A DNA stretch of 64,000 nucleotides, taken from Candidatus Krumholzibacteriia bacterium (lineage in GTDB: Bacteria > Krumholzibacteriota > Krumholzibacteriia > LZORAL124-64-63). Position numbers and translations under genes: made by a program. Below the pieces are notes generated by a model. It was given only the letters and a program-made list of their open reading frames with translations. It was not told the DNA's origin and did not search any database. Below, one piece after another: positions 50,448 through 59,135 of the stretch (within the stretch, counting starts at the first letter, position 1; every line of letters starts with the position of its first letter). The DNA is taken from assembly GCA_016744705.1 (NCBI GenBank), contig JADGDU010000013.1:1-64000 (forward strand), given 5' to 3'.

Positions 50448-52919
50448 TTAGGGGTTGGATACTTCCTGTGCTTCAAGGCTGCGCTCTCCAGCATTCATGC
50501 AATACCGATCCAGCCAGGTGGAGGTTTCCCACAACAGATGCATGATGGATTCACGGGCCCGGTAGCTGTGGCTTTCGTGGGGCAGCATGACCAGGCGGGC
50601 CGTGGCTCCCAAACCTTTGAGAGCACCATACAGCCGCTCACTTTGCATGGGGTAGGTACCCGAGTTGTTATCCGCATCACCATGCACGATGAGGATGGGT
50701 TCATCGATTTTGTCCGCATGCATGAAGGGGGACATGGCAAAATAGATTTTGGGTGCTTCCCACACTGTGCGCTCTTCGGATTGGAATCCGAAGGGTGTTA
50801 ATGTGCGATTGTAGGCCCCACTGCGGGGCAGGCCCAGCCGGAAGAGATCACTGTGAGCCAGAAGGTTGGCCGCCATGAAGGCACCATAACTATGACCGCC
50901 AATGGCCATGCGATCTCGATCCCCCACACCACGATCCACCACCACGTCGATGGCGGCCTGGGCGCTCATAACCAGTTGCTCAATGAAGGTATCGTTGGGT
51001 TCCACTTCGCCCTCGCCAATGATGGGCATGGTGGGGTCATCAAACACCGCGTAACCCAGGGTCAGGTAAAGCATGGGGGAAAACCAGCCCACCCGGGTGA
51101 AACGGTAGGGTGAGTCGGTGACCTGTCCGGCATCCTTTTTACTTTTGAACTCGGTGGGGTAGGCCCACATGAGAACAGGCAGCGGGCCGTCGCGCTCTTT
51201 GTCATAACCGGCAGGCAGGTACAGGGTGCCGGTTAAATCCACGCCGTCTTCGCGTTGGTAGGTGATGAGTTCTTTGCTGATGCCAGCCAACTGTGGCGCC
51301 GGGTCAGGGAAGGTGGTTAATGGTTTCAGCTCATCCTTAGTCAGGTCGCGCAGGTAGTAGTTGGGTGGTTCGGTTTGGGATTCGCGCCGGGTGACGATGC
51401 GGAGTTTTTTCACATCCACCAGTTCTACAAATCGTTCGTAATACGGTGCTTCAGAGTGGAACAAACGAGTGGTTTGCCCGGATCTCAAATCCACGCTGTC
51501 CAGGAAAGGGCGATCTCCTTCAGGGGAAGCGCCATCACCGGAATGAAAAATGGTTCTGCCGCCATTGGCTGTCAGGATCACCGGGTTGCCATAAGGGCCG
51601 GGGTGCATGACGGGAGTTCCCGGATCGTTGTAACGATCCTGCCAGCTGCGGTCTTCCACCAGCTTCGCTTTGATGCGGCGGTTTCCAGGATGCACCAGCC
51701 AGCCTTTGACGTTGCGGGTTTTCCACCACCAGCTGGTGACAAAGGCCAAATCGTCGTTGCCCCAAATGATACCGCCGTAGCGTTGTCCCAGGGTCATCAG
51801 TTCTACAGGTTCATCTTTGAATGGAGCCTCGAGGGTGAAAACACGATCCCGCTCTGCGGTTTCAACGCCACCGTCACCACCGTCCAGGGCTTCGACCCAG
51901 GACAGCTCGGCTTTGGCATCGTCACGCCAGCTCACGCTGCGCCGGCCGGTAGGGACGGATCCGAAACTGATGGGCACCTGATCCTGCAGAGGCAGGTTGG
52001 CCACTTCGTAAATCATCTCCCCATCGCGGCTGTAAATTTCGATGAGGCGGGGAAATTTATTCTCTTGCAGTGAGTAGGAATAAGGAGCCTGGATGTTCTC
52101 CATGAGGATGTATTGGCCATCAGGAGATGGGGAGAGACGGCGCAGCAATCCCGGTTGTCCCAACTCTTTGGTATTGCCTTTGAGTTCGATACGGACAGCC
52201 TGGCTGGTGGCGTAATATTCGTATAGGTTTTCATCATACTGGTTTTGCAGCAGATCCTGCAGAGTGCGTGCGGGGGCTTTTTTGCCCATGTTTTCCTGAA
52301 TCACGGGGCCGGTGGGGGCCAGAGGCTCAGAAGGAGCCGGGCCGCGATCGGCAGGCACAGCGCGCACCACAAAAGTTTTGCCCTTGTCGAGCCAGCTGTA
52401 AGGCCGGCCGTACACACCATTGAGGCGCATATCTTCGGGGGTCACTTGTTGGGCTTTGGCGTTTTTCAACTCGGCAGTCCACAGGCTGATACGATCACCC
52501 AGGGTGACCACGAAGGCGACCCGTTTGCCATCGTCGGACCAGGAGAACCCCGTGAGGCGAGCGTCAACAGGAATGCCTGTGACCTGGCGCTCTTCGCCAT
52601 TTTTCATGTTCTGGAAACGCAGACCATCGCCACTGGTTTGGCGGCTGCGGCCGTTGGTGCGCGGGTTGATGCGCAGGCCGGCCAGACGCAATTCCGGTTG
52701 GGCCACTTCTTCGATGGAGGGCAGGCCGGGACGTTCGATAAACATCATCCACTCGTTGTTGGGGCTGAGGGCGACCCATGGAGTTTGGGGGGCATCGATG
52801 ATGTCGGCCAGGATCTGGGGCGGCATCTGGTAACCGATTTTGGTGTCGTCGGCAGCGGAGGCGCTGAAGGCGAGCAAAAGACAGAAGAGCAACGTTGCTC
52901 GGGATAAGTAGGCCTGCAT
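50448..52919 (-). CDS. Exported prolyl-oligopeptidase-family (S9) serine peptidase
   Basis: 823 aa. ATG 52919 (AAGGAG upstream) opens a signal peptide ending near SASA. A seven-bladed propeller-like region spans about 60-560, then the alpha/beta-hydrolase domain with nucleophile GGHSYGAFM, acid in VHGDADNNSG and His in PHESHSY. The overall layout, with IGYQMPPQILADIIDAP near the N-terminus, fits the glutamyl-endopeptidase-like S9 branch seen in Bacteroidota and relatives. Probably degrades peptides in the periplasm or outside the cell. Confidence 0.93.
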   Translation of the reverse strand: MQAYLSRATLLFCLLLAFSASAADDTKIGYQMPPQILADIIDAPQTPWVALSPNNEWMMFIERPGLPSIEEVAQPELRLAGLRINPRTNGRSRQTSGDGLRFQNMKNGEERQVTGIPVDARLTGFSWSDDGKRVAFVVTLGDRISLWTAELKNAKAQQVTPEDMRLNGVYGRPYSWLDKGKTFVVRAVPADRGPAPSEPLAPTGPVIQENMGKKAPARTLQDLLQNQYDENLYEYYATSQAVRIELKGNTKELGQPGLLRRLSPSPDGQYILMENIQAPYSYSLQENKFPRLIEIYSRDGEMIYEVANLPLQDQVPISFGSVPTGRRSVSWRDDAKAELSWVEALDGGDGGVETAERDRVFTLEAPFKDEPVELMTLGQRYGGIIWGNDDLAFVTSWWWKTRNVKGWLVHPGNRRIKAKLVEDRSWQDRYNDPGTPVMHPGPYGNPVILTANGGRTIFHSGDGASPEGDRPFLDSVDLRSGQTTRLFHSEAPYYERFVELVDVKKLRIVTRRESQTEPPNYYLRDLTKDELKPLTTFPDPAPQLAGISKELITYQREDGVDLTGTLYLPAGYDKERDGPLPVLMWAYPTEFKSKKDAGQVTDSPYRFTRVGWFSPMLYLTLGYAVFDDPTMPIIGEGEVEPNDTFIEQLVMSAQAAIDVVVDRGVGDRDRMAIGGHSYGAFMAANLLAHSDLFRLGLPRSGAYNRTLTPFGFQSEERTVWEAPKIYFAMSPFMHADKIDEPILIVHGDADNNSGTYPMQSERLYGALKGLGATARLVMLPHESHSYRARESIMHLLWETSTWLDRYCMNAGERSLEAQEVSNP

Positions 52920-53079
52920 GAGGGCTCCTTGGCTGGGTTTAAAGGGACGTTTCATCGCTCGACATGGTAAACGGATATGATGATAATGGGTAGCTACGAA
53001 ATGAAGAGGTTGAGGTTGCGTTGAGTTTTTGGATTTCAGGGGCAAGGGTCCTTGGCATTCAGGGAAGGAAAGGTCAGTC

Positions 53080-53613
53080 ATGAGTCTATATAAAAGACCG
53101 GCAACAGGAGACTATGCCAAATACTTTGAGGGATACATGGAACATCTGGCCGCCGATGGTCGGGATGTTCTGGTTATTTTAGAGGAGCAGGCCCGAAGGG
53201 TCGTTGATGGCCTGAGGCTGTTGCCTGAGGAAAAGGCTGACTATGCATATGCTTTGGAAAAATGGTCGGTTAAGGAATTGGTGGGGCACATCATTGATAT
53301 GGAGCGATTGTTTGCCTTTCGCACGCTGTGGGTGGCCCGCTGTGAAGCCAATATCCAGCCAGGTGTGGATGAGAATTTATGGGCAGCCAAGAGCAATGCT
53401 TCATCCCGGCCTTTGGATTGTGTGATTGAGGAGTATCAGACCATGCGGATGAGTCATCTGCAGCTGTTTCGCAGTTTGGATGAGGCGGCTTTGCAGCGGC
53501 AGGGTATGGTGGGTGGTTTTACGACCACGGTGAATGCTATGCCTTGGTTGGCCGCTGCTCATGAAAGCCATCATTTGGCTGTTTTGGGTGAGCGTTATGG
53601 CTTGAATTTTTAA
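53080..53613 (+). CDS. DinB-family (YfiT-like) metal-binding protein
   Basis: A 177-aa four-helix-bundle protein. WSVKELVGHIIDMERLFAFR and the C-terminal HESHHLAVL hold the His triad typical of DinB/YfiT metal sites. Members include thiol-transferases for bacillithiol or mycothiol, but the substrate here is unknown. ATG 53080 is preferred, with GGAAAGG upstream. Confidence 0.9.
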   Translation: MSLYKRPATGDYAKYFEGYMEHLAADGRDVLVILEEQARRVVDGLRLLPEEKADYAYALEKWSVKELVGHIIDMERLFAFRTLWVARCEANIQPGVDENLWAAKSNASSRPLDCVIEEYQTMRMSHLQLFRSLDEAALQRQGMVGGFTTTVNAMPWLAAAHESHHLAVLGERYGLNF

Positions 53614-53626
53614 TAAAATACAAAGA

Positions 53627-53656
53627 CCGGAATTGTTCTCTTGGGGAAAATTCCGG
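53627..53656. terminator. Shared terminator-like hairpin between convergent dinB-like and cupin genes
   Basis: CCGGAATT (53627-53634) pairs with AATTCCGG (53649-53656). T-runs are weak on both sides, but it sits exactly in the 70-bp convergent gap. Confidence 0.6.
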
Positions 53657-53683
53657 CCATTGTGTTTACTTATCTATTCGCTA

Positions 53684-54025
53684 TCAAACAGTGGGCACAC
53701 TGAGCACTCTTTGCACCGTATCGAGCTTACTCAAGGTCAATCGCACGATGCAGTCTGACTTTGCCAAAAGGTCATGGGGCACACTCCCGGCCAGGCTGAG
53801 CATATCACCTTTGGTTAGGTTGAGTGTTTTGCCTTCGACACCAAAATCCAATTGTCCTTCAATCATCGCCACGGTGATGGGGTAGGACGTTTGATGCTCC
53901 TTCATGAGTTGACCTTGTCGGAATGCGATGCGAATTTCTTTGGACGTTTCCGTTTCGAAAAGGACGGAAATTGAGGGACCTTTTTCTTTATATTCTACAT
54001 TTTCAAGAATATTAGCGGACACCAT
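53684..54025 (-). CDS. Small cupin-domain protein
   Basis: A 113-aa single-domain cupin. KEHQTSYPITVAMIEGQLDF carries motif 1 with one His only, and LTKGDMLSLAGSVPHDLLA motif 2 with one His, so the metal site is incomplete compared with classical cupins. ATG 54025 is chosen because AGAGG lies 8 nt upstream. The function is unknown. Confidence 0.85.
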   Translation of the reverse strand: MVSANILENVEYKEKGPSISVLFETETSKEIRIAFRQGQLMKEHQTSYPITVAMIEGQLDFGVEGKTLNLTKGDMLSLAGSVPHDLLAKSDCIVRLTLSKLDTVQRVLSVPTV

Positions 54026-54195
54026 ATTGAGCACCTCTGCAGGAAGAATGAAAATATTTGGGCTTGAATGGGCAATATATGGTCATTCTGTATACCGGAC
54101 AAGATCACTGGCGTATTTGCGGACGCCTGCTTAGGATAGAGTGAAGGTATTACCTGTATATTCCGTTCATTCCATAGGCATCTGGGGGCGCTGCA

Positions 54196-54783
54196 TTGTC
54201 CACACCCACACCATCAGAGTTTACCGTTGTATTGCAAAAACTGGGGCAGGGTGAGCAACAGGACCCTGCTGCGGTTGACCAACTTTTGCCCATTATCTAC
54301 CGGGAGTTGCGCCTCATCGCTGACAACATGATGCGCGGCGAGCGATTGAACCATACCCTACAACCCACCGCCCTGGTCCATGAGGCCTATTTGCGTTTGG
54401 TGGGTGCCGAAGATTTACAATGGACCGATCGGGCACACTTTCTCTCGCTATCTGCCCGGGCCATGCGGCGAATATTGGTGGACCATGCTCGTCGCAAAAA
54501 AGCCATCAAGCGCGAGGGCGAGTTGCAGAGCGTGACGCTGGATGACGATGCTGCCGGCAGTCTGGATCCGCAACTTGAAGTGCTGGAACTGAATGACGCT
54601 TTGGAAAAACTCCAAGCCCAGGATAAAAGAGCAGGCCAGGTGGCAGAGATGCGCCTCTTTGGAGGGGCCAAAGTAAAAGAAATAGCCGCAGTGCTTGGCA
54701 TTTCAACCCGCACCGTGGATGACGATTGGGCCGTGGCGCGAATGTGGTTGAGTCGTGAAATATCAGGACATTCGAAGGTATGA
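54196..54783 (+). CDS. ECF-type RNA polymerase sigma factor (Ser/Thr-kinase-linked group)
   Basis: A 195-aa sigma factor. Region 2 is LLPIIYRELRLIADNMMRGE, with LQPTALVHEAYLRLVG, the hallmark of the TIGR02999-type ECF group; region 4 is MRLFGGAKVKEIAAVLGIST followed by RTVDDDWAVARMWL. The start is TTG 54196 after GGGGGCGC. It overlaps the downstream kinase gene by ATGA. In this group the regulator is usually the adjacent Ser/Thr kinase rather than a classical anti-sigma factor. Confidence 0.93.
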   Translation: MSTPTPSEFTVVLQKLGQGEQQDPAAVDQLLPIIYRELRLIADNMMRGERLNHTLQPTALVHEAYLRLVGAEDLQWTDRAHFLSLSARAMRRILVDHARRKKAIKREGELQSVTLDDDAAGSLDPQLEVLELNDALEKLQAQDKRAGQVAEMRLFGGAKVKEIAAVLGISTRTVDDDWAVARMWLSREISGHSKV

Positions 54784-57380
54784 GCAGGAGTGAATACGAA
54801 AAGGTCAAAACCCACCTTCTAAAACTGTTAGCCCAGGATAGCGATGTTCGGAAAGCGCAGTTGGCTTCACTTGCCCAGTCAGACCCCCTTCTCCATGGCG
54901 AATTGCAGAGCCTTCTGTCCCACCATCAAGAAGCTGCCTCCATTCTGGACAGTGAAATACTTCCTGCTGGCCAAACTCTGGTCGACACTTCCCTGCTGGA
55001 CGCCTGCTCTCAAATTCCGGATCAGCTGAGGCCTTATATAATTGAAAAAGTAATTGGCGAGGGTGGCATGGGAGTTGTCTATCAAGCTCTGCAAACCTCA
55101 CCTCTGCGCCGGCATGTGGCCATCAAACATGTCCGGCTGGGCATGGATACAGCACGTATTTTGGAGCGTTTTCAGGGAGAGAGCCAAGCCCTGGCTCGGA
55201 TGAACCATCCCAACATTGCCACGGTGCACGATGCCGGCGTCGACCCCAATGGACGCCCGTATTTCGTTATGGAATTTGTAGATGGGCAATCGATGATCCA
55301 CTGGTGCCGGAATCACAAACCAACGCTGTCTCAGAAACTTGATGTGTTCCTGATCTTGTGTGAGGCGGTGCAGCATGCTCATCAAAAGGGAATCATTCAT
55401 CGAGATCTGAAGCCTGGGAATCTCCTCATTGACACCAGTGAGGAAACTCCCCGTTTGAAGATTATCGACTTCGGTATTGCCAAGGTTCTGGACGACAGCC
55501 AAGACGCTGGCCTGACCCGGCCCGGTTTGGTTTTGGGCACCCCCTCTTACATGAGCCCTGAGCAATTTGGGGCATTTGGTGGCCAGGCCGATACCCGGAC
55601 CGATGTCTATGCCCTGGGTGCGGTTTTGTTTGAAATGCTAACGGGGGAATCACCAGTTGTTTCCGAGGGAGCATCTCTTGAACAGGCACGGTTGGCGGTC
55701 TTGGAAAATAAGCCGAACCGGCCTCCAGGTGTGCCAACCGATCTGGCCAATGTTCTTTTGATGGCCTTGCGAAAAGACCCGGAACGGCGTTATGCCTCGG
55801 TGGACCAAATGGCCGCAGATATCCAACGATTTCAAAAGGGTGCGCCCGTGGTGGCTCATGCCGACAGCTGGCACTACCGCACTAAGAAGTTTGTGGGCAG
55901 AAATAAGCTTGCCGTTGGATTGTTGTCACTGGTTTTTCTTTTGATGGCCGGTGCGACCCTGATGGTGAGCTTGCAATCTCAGAGGATCAAGCAGCAGCGC
56001 AACCGTGCTTTGGCTGCGGAAATGAATGCCCGCAATGAAGCGGAAACTGCCCGGGAAGTTTCTGATTTTCTGGTGGGCCTGATTGCTGCCGGCAGTCCTG
56101 ATGAAAATCCAGGAAAGAGCCTGACTGTGCGTGAGGTGGTGGATGCCGGTGCCCAGCGCATCAACACTGAGCTTCAGGACCGTCCTGCTATTCAATGGCG
56201 TTTGTTATCAGTGTTGGGTGAGGTCTACACCGGGTTGGGGCATTTGGACCGAGCCGATTCCTTACTCAGTCAAACCCTTGCCACTCAACAGAAAGTCTTT
56301 GGCCCTGAGCATGCCGAAATTGCTATAACTTTGGAACAGTGGGGCACGGTTGCTCATGGTCAGAGTCGTTTTTCCTTGGCCGTGCTGCGCTACCGACGAG
56401 CATTGGATATGCTGTTGCGACTGGAAGGGAAGGAGTCGGTTCGTTCGGCCTATCTTATGAATTCATTGGCCGTGGCTTTGGATGCGCAAGGGGACTATGA
56501 AGAGGCCAAGCCCTTGTACGAAGAGGCCCTGGCACTGAACCGAATGCTGCTGGGTGATGTGGACCCCGAAGTGGCCTGGGGCCTCAATACACTGGGACAA
56601 AGTCGCTGGCGTTTGGGCCATTACCTCGAAGCCCAAGAGATGTTTGGCGAGGCAGTGCAGCTCTCGCGCCGAATTTTTGATGGGCCACACCCCGACCTGA
56701 TGGCTGCTCTCAATAACTATGGCGGTAGTCTGCATTTGAATGGAGAGCTTGAAGCTTCTGAAAAAAGTCTGCGCGAAGCTCTCAATGGCTATCAGCATAT
56801 TTTTCCAGATGGTCATTTTGGGGTGGGGCGGGCTCATACAAATTATGCTCTTGTTTTGAAAGAGTTGGGACGTCAGGAAGAGGCCCTTTTTCATTATGAG
56901 CAAGGGGCGGCGCACATGGAGGAAATGGGGGGCAATCAACATTTCCATTATGCCAAGAGTTTGTTGAATTTGGGCTTCTTTCGCCTCGCTTTGGGACAGA
57001 TAGACCAAGGATTGTTGGAAATGCAAACCGCCCATGGAATCATGGTTGAGAGAGTTGGCCAGAACCACCCCTATTGTGCCAAGTCCCATCTGTTTTACGC
57101 TGAAGGGCTGGTTCAAAAAGGAAGACCGGAGGCGGCGGTGGCCGCTGCGGAAATTGGTATGGCCATCCACTTGGAGAGACTCGATCCGTTGCATCCGTTG
57201 GTGGCCACAGCCCGTGAAACACTTGCCATCAGTTTGGCGGCCCTTGGGGAACAGGAACGGGCACGCCTGGAGGCCCGTCAGGCAATTGAAATTCTTGCCA
57301 ATAGCCTGGGGCCAGGGCACTATCAAACCTTAAAAACCAAGACCCGCCTCCAGGAAGCGGGCCTTGTCTCAATTCCCTGA
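54780..57380 (+). CDS. Membrane Ser/Thr protein kinase with TPR repeats
   Basis: 866 aa. A PknB-type kinase spans about 85-350: glycine loop IGEGGMGVVYQ (92-102), Lys in VAIKHV (116), HRDLKPGN (Asp 209), DFG (230-232) and GTPSYMSPEQ. One membrane segment follows at about 380-400 (KLAVGLLSLVFLLMAGATLM). The outside part (about 440-860) is built of TPR units, e.g. LYEEALALNRMLLGDVDPEV and YLEAQEMFGEAVQLSRRIF. It should sense through the TPRs and phosphorylate the coupled ECF sigma. It ends 5 bp from the convergent cytolysin-like gene. Confidence 0.94.
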   Translation: MSRSEYEKVKTHLLKLLAQDSDVRKAQLASLAQSDPLLHGELQSLLSHHQEAASILDSEILPAGQTLVDTSLLDACSQIPDQLRPYIIEKVIGEGGMGVVYQALQTSPLRRHVAIKHVRLGMDTARILERFQGESQALARMNHPNIATVHDAGVDPNGRPYFVMEFVDGQSMIHWCRNHKPTLSQKLDVFLILCEAVQHAHQKGIIHRDLKPGNLLIDTSEETPRLKIIDFGIAKVLDDSQDAGLTRPGLVLGTPSYMSPEQFGAFGGQADTRTDVYALGAVLFEMLTGESPVVSEGASLEQARLAVLENKPNRPPGVPTDLANVLLMALRKDPERRYASVDQMAADIQRFQKGAPVVAHADSWHYRTKKFVGRNKLAVGLLSLVFLLMAGATLMVSLQSQRIKQQRNRALAAEMNARNEAETAREVSDFLVGLIAAGSPDENPGKSLTVREVVDAGAQRINTELQDRPAIQWRLLSVLGEVYTGLGHLDRADSLLSQTLATQQKVFGPEHAEIAITLEQWGTVAHGQSRFSLAVLRYRRALDMLLRLEGKESVRSAYLMNSLAVALDAQGDYEEAKPLYEEALALNRMLLGDVDPEVAWGLNTLGQSRWRLGHYLEAQEMFGEAVQLSRRIFDGPHPDLMAALNNYGGSLHLNGELEASEKSLREALNGYQHIFPDGHFGVGRAHTNYALVLKELGRQEEALFHYEQGAAHMEEMGGNQHFHYAKSLLNLGFFRLALGQIDQGLLEMQTAHGIMVERVGQNHPYCAKSHLFYAEGLVQKGRPEAAVAAAEIGMAIHLERLDPLHPLVATARETLAISLAALGEQERARLEARQAIEILANSLGPGHYQTLKTKTRLQEAGLVSIP

Positions 57381-57385
57381 ACAGA

Positions 57386-58978
57386 TCAATCGTACAGATC
57401 TTCGATCTTGTTGATGCTGATAAAGAGCCGGATGGAGCAACCGCCTTCCGATCGCGTGAAATACCGCTGCCCATTACTGATGCCATAATTCCAGTTGAGG
57501 TCCCAGTTTCCAATGACATCGTCGTTGCTGTTGGAATCGTAATCCCAGGCCGTTCCAGTGATCCGCATGGTGCCACGGCCATCGGCATATAGAGACACAT
57601 GGTGAGGATTGCTGTTGATGTGCAGCTCTCCGCCTTCGGCGATCCTGACGGCGCTGGATGCGCTGCGGCTGGCCACTGTTGTTGTGCCTGAATCTCGGTG
57701 AAGAACATAGGTGTAGTACACTTCAGGGGCTGGGTTAATGATGCCATCGCAACCATCGGAAATGAGGCGCAATTTGTCTATGGTGAGTGAGTAGCGAGCA
57801 CCAGTGACGGGCAAATCTTCCGGCGTGCAATTGTTGATGGCATATTCGGTGGTCTCACTGACTTGGGCTATGGAGTTATCTGCCAGGTTACGCACCGAAT
57901 ACGAAAGGGGGCGCGCTGTGGTCAAGGGCGCCCCTGAACTGAAGTACTGGGCCAGGTTGCCACTTGTGATCAATCCTTCAACGCCATCGTTGGGCCCACC
58001 GACAGTGGAGACGCGGATTTCTGACTCTTGTAAAATGGTGAGGTGCTCTCCGCCAATGGATCCGCTGCCGATGCTGGCACGACTCGCTGATAGTGCCGCT
58101 TTCATTTCTTCCAGGCTGTAGCTTGAGGTCATGGTGAGCATGAACATGCGCCCATATACAATGTTAGAGATATAGGTGGGTGGATTGTCCGGCCCGATGC
58201 GCCCTAGCTCGATTTGGTCATTGAGCCGGCCCTCAGTAAAATCACTGCTGAAAAAATCTCGGGGCGTCTGGGGCAGAACCACCGAGGCGGTGAACATTTT
58301 TTGGGTGTAATAGGCCGTCAGGGTGTTTTCTTCGATGGTCGAATCATAGGCCAGCGAGGATCGCACATTGGTGCCCATGTAATTCACTGAGACGTTCAAA
58401 TCAAGGGCGGCCTGTTCCAGCGAGTAGGTGGTTTTCTGGTCGAAGAAAATTGAGCTGCCAGCCATATGGCCATTGTCGGTGGCCTGTTGGATGAGCTCTC
58501 CGAGTGCCGAAGACACTGTCGAGGGGTCGGGATTTTCCACGGTGCGGGTGATGTCTTCAGTCAATAGGTCGATAAAGATTGTGAGCGGAGCCCGTTGGCG
58601 GATGGGTAACTCGCCCAAGGAACCCAGCCCCCCTGCATAAGCTGAACCCTGCAAGAGTGAACCGAGCCACATGATTTCAGAGTCGGGGCTGAAGATGGTG
58701 ATCTCTTCCGGCGTTTCGGTGATGGAATAGTAAGATACGGAACAGTCATAATCGACGCCGTTGTAGGATTGAGATGAATCGACTGGGCCTTCGACCAGAT
58801 GGTTGGACGATGCTTCAAAGGGCGAAAATTCAGCCCAGGAAGGAAGGCTTGTGAGATATTCATTCACATCGGCGGCGGCCGACGGTGAGGATGGGTTGTC
58901 GTCGCTACTGCAACCGGCCAGGAGGGCGGCAGTCATCAATAGAGCAAGGAAAATGAGAGCGTACTTTCTATTCAACAT
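57386..58978 (-). CDS. Cholesterol-dependent-cytolysin-like lipoprotein (thiol-activated cytolysin family)
   Basis: 530 aa. The lipoprotein signal has LLAGC (Cys 23). From about 125 it follows the CDC pore-forming core: RAPLTIFIDLLTEDITRTVE, NGHMAGSSIFFDQKTTYSLE, LTAYYTQKMFTASVVLPQTP, PPTYISNIVYGRMFMLTMTS, EEMKAALSAS and VSTVGGPNDGVEGLI, each matched in order by perfringolysin-type proteins. After ARPLSYSVRNLADNSIA the end differs: no undecapeptide (ECTGLAWEWWR type), but a beta-rich domain of about 135 residues with YVLHRDSGTTTVASR and GNWDLNWNYG. It is thus a CDC-like protein with another binding domain. AAAGGACC precedes the ATG. Confidence 0.85.
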   Translation of the reverse strand: MLNRKYALIFLALLMTAALLAGCSSDDNPSSPSAAADVNEYLTSLPSWAEFSPFEASSNHLVEGPVDSSQSYNGVDYDCSVSYYSITETPEEITIFSPDSEIMWLGSLLQGSAYAGGLGSLGELPIRQRAPLTIFIDLLTEDITRTVENPDPSTVSSALGELIQQATDNGHMAGSSIFFDQKTTYSLEQAALDLNVSVNYMGTNVRSSLAYDSTIEENTLTAYYTQKMFTASVVLPQTPRDFFSSDFTEGRLNDQIELGRIGPDNPPTYISNIVYGRMFMLTMTSSYSLEEMKAALSASRASIGSGSIGGEHLTILQESEIRVSTVGGPNDGVEGLITSGNLAQYFSSGAPLTTARPLSYSVRNLADNSIAQVSETTEYAINNCTPEDLPVTGARYSLTIDKLRLISDGCDGIINPAPEVYYTYVLHRDSGTTTVASRSASSAVRIAEGGELHINSNPHHVSLYADGRGTMRITGTAWDYDSNSNDDVIGNWDLNWNYGISNGQRYFTRSEGGCSIRLFISINKIEDLYD

Positions 58979-59070
58979 GGCGGGGTCCTTTTTTTCTGGG
59001 CCATCTTTACGGGAAAGACAAGTGATTTTGTCCTCTATGGGGAGAAGCGCAGAAAAAAAGAAGAGTACGC

Positions 59071-59122
59071 AAAAATAAATGACAAAGGGCGGATTGACTC
59101 CTGGGGAGCCATCCGACCTTTG
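59071..59122 (-). terminator. Terminator of the propeller-protein gene
   Basis: CAAAGG-CGGAT (from 59083) pairs with ATCCG-CCTTTG (59111-59122) across one G/A mismatch, with ACTCC/GGGGA extending the stem inside. On the minus strand TCATTTATTTTT follows. Confidence 0.75.
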
Positions 59123-59135
59123 CCATTTTACGTCA

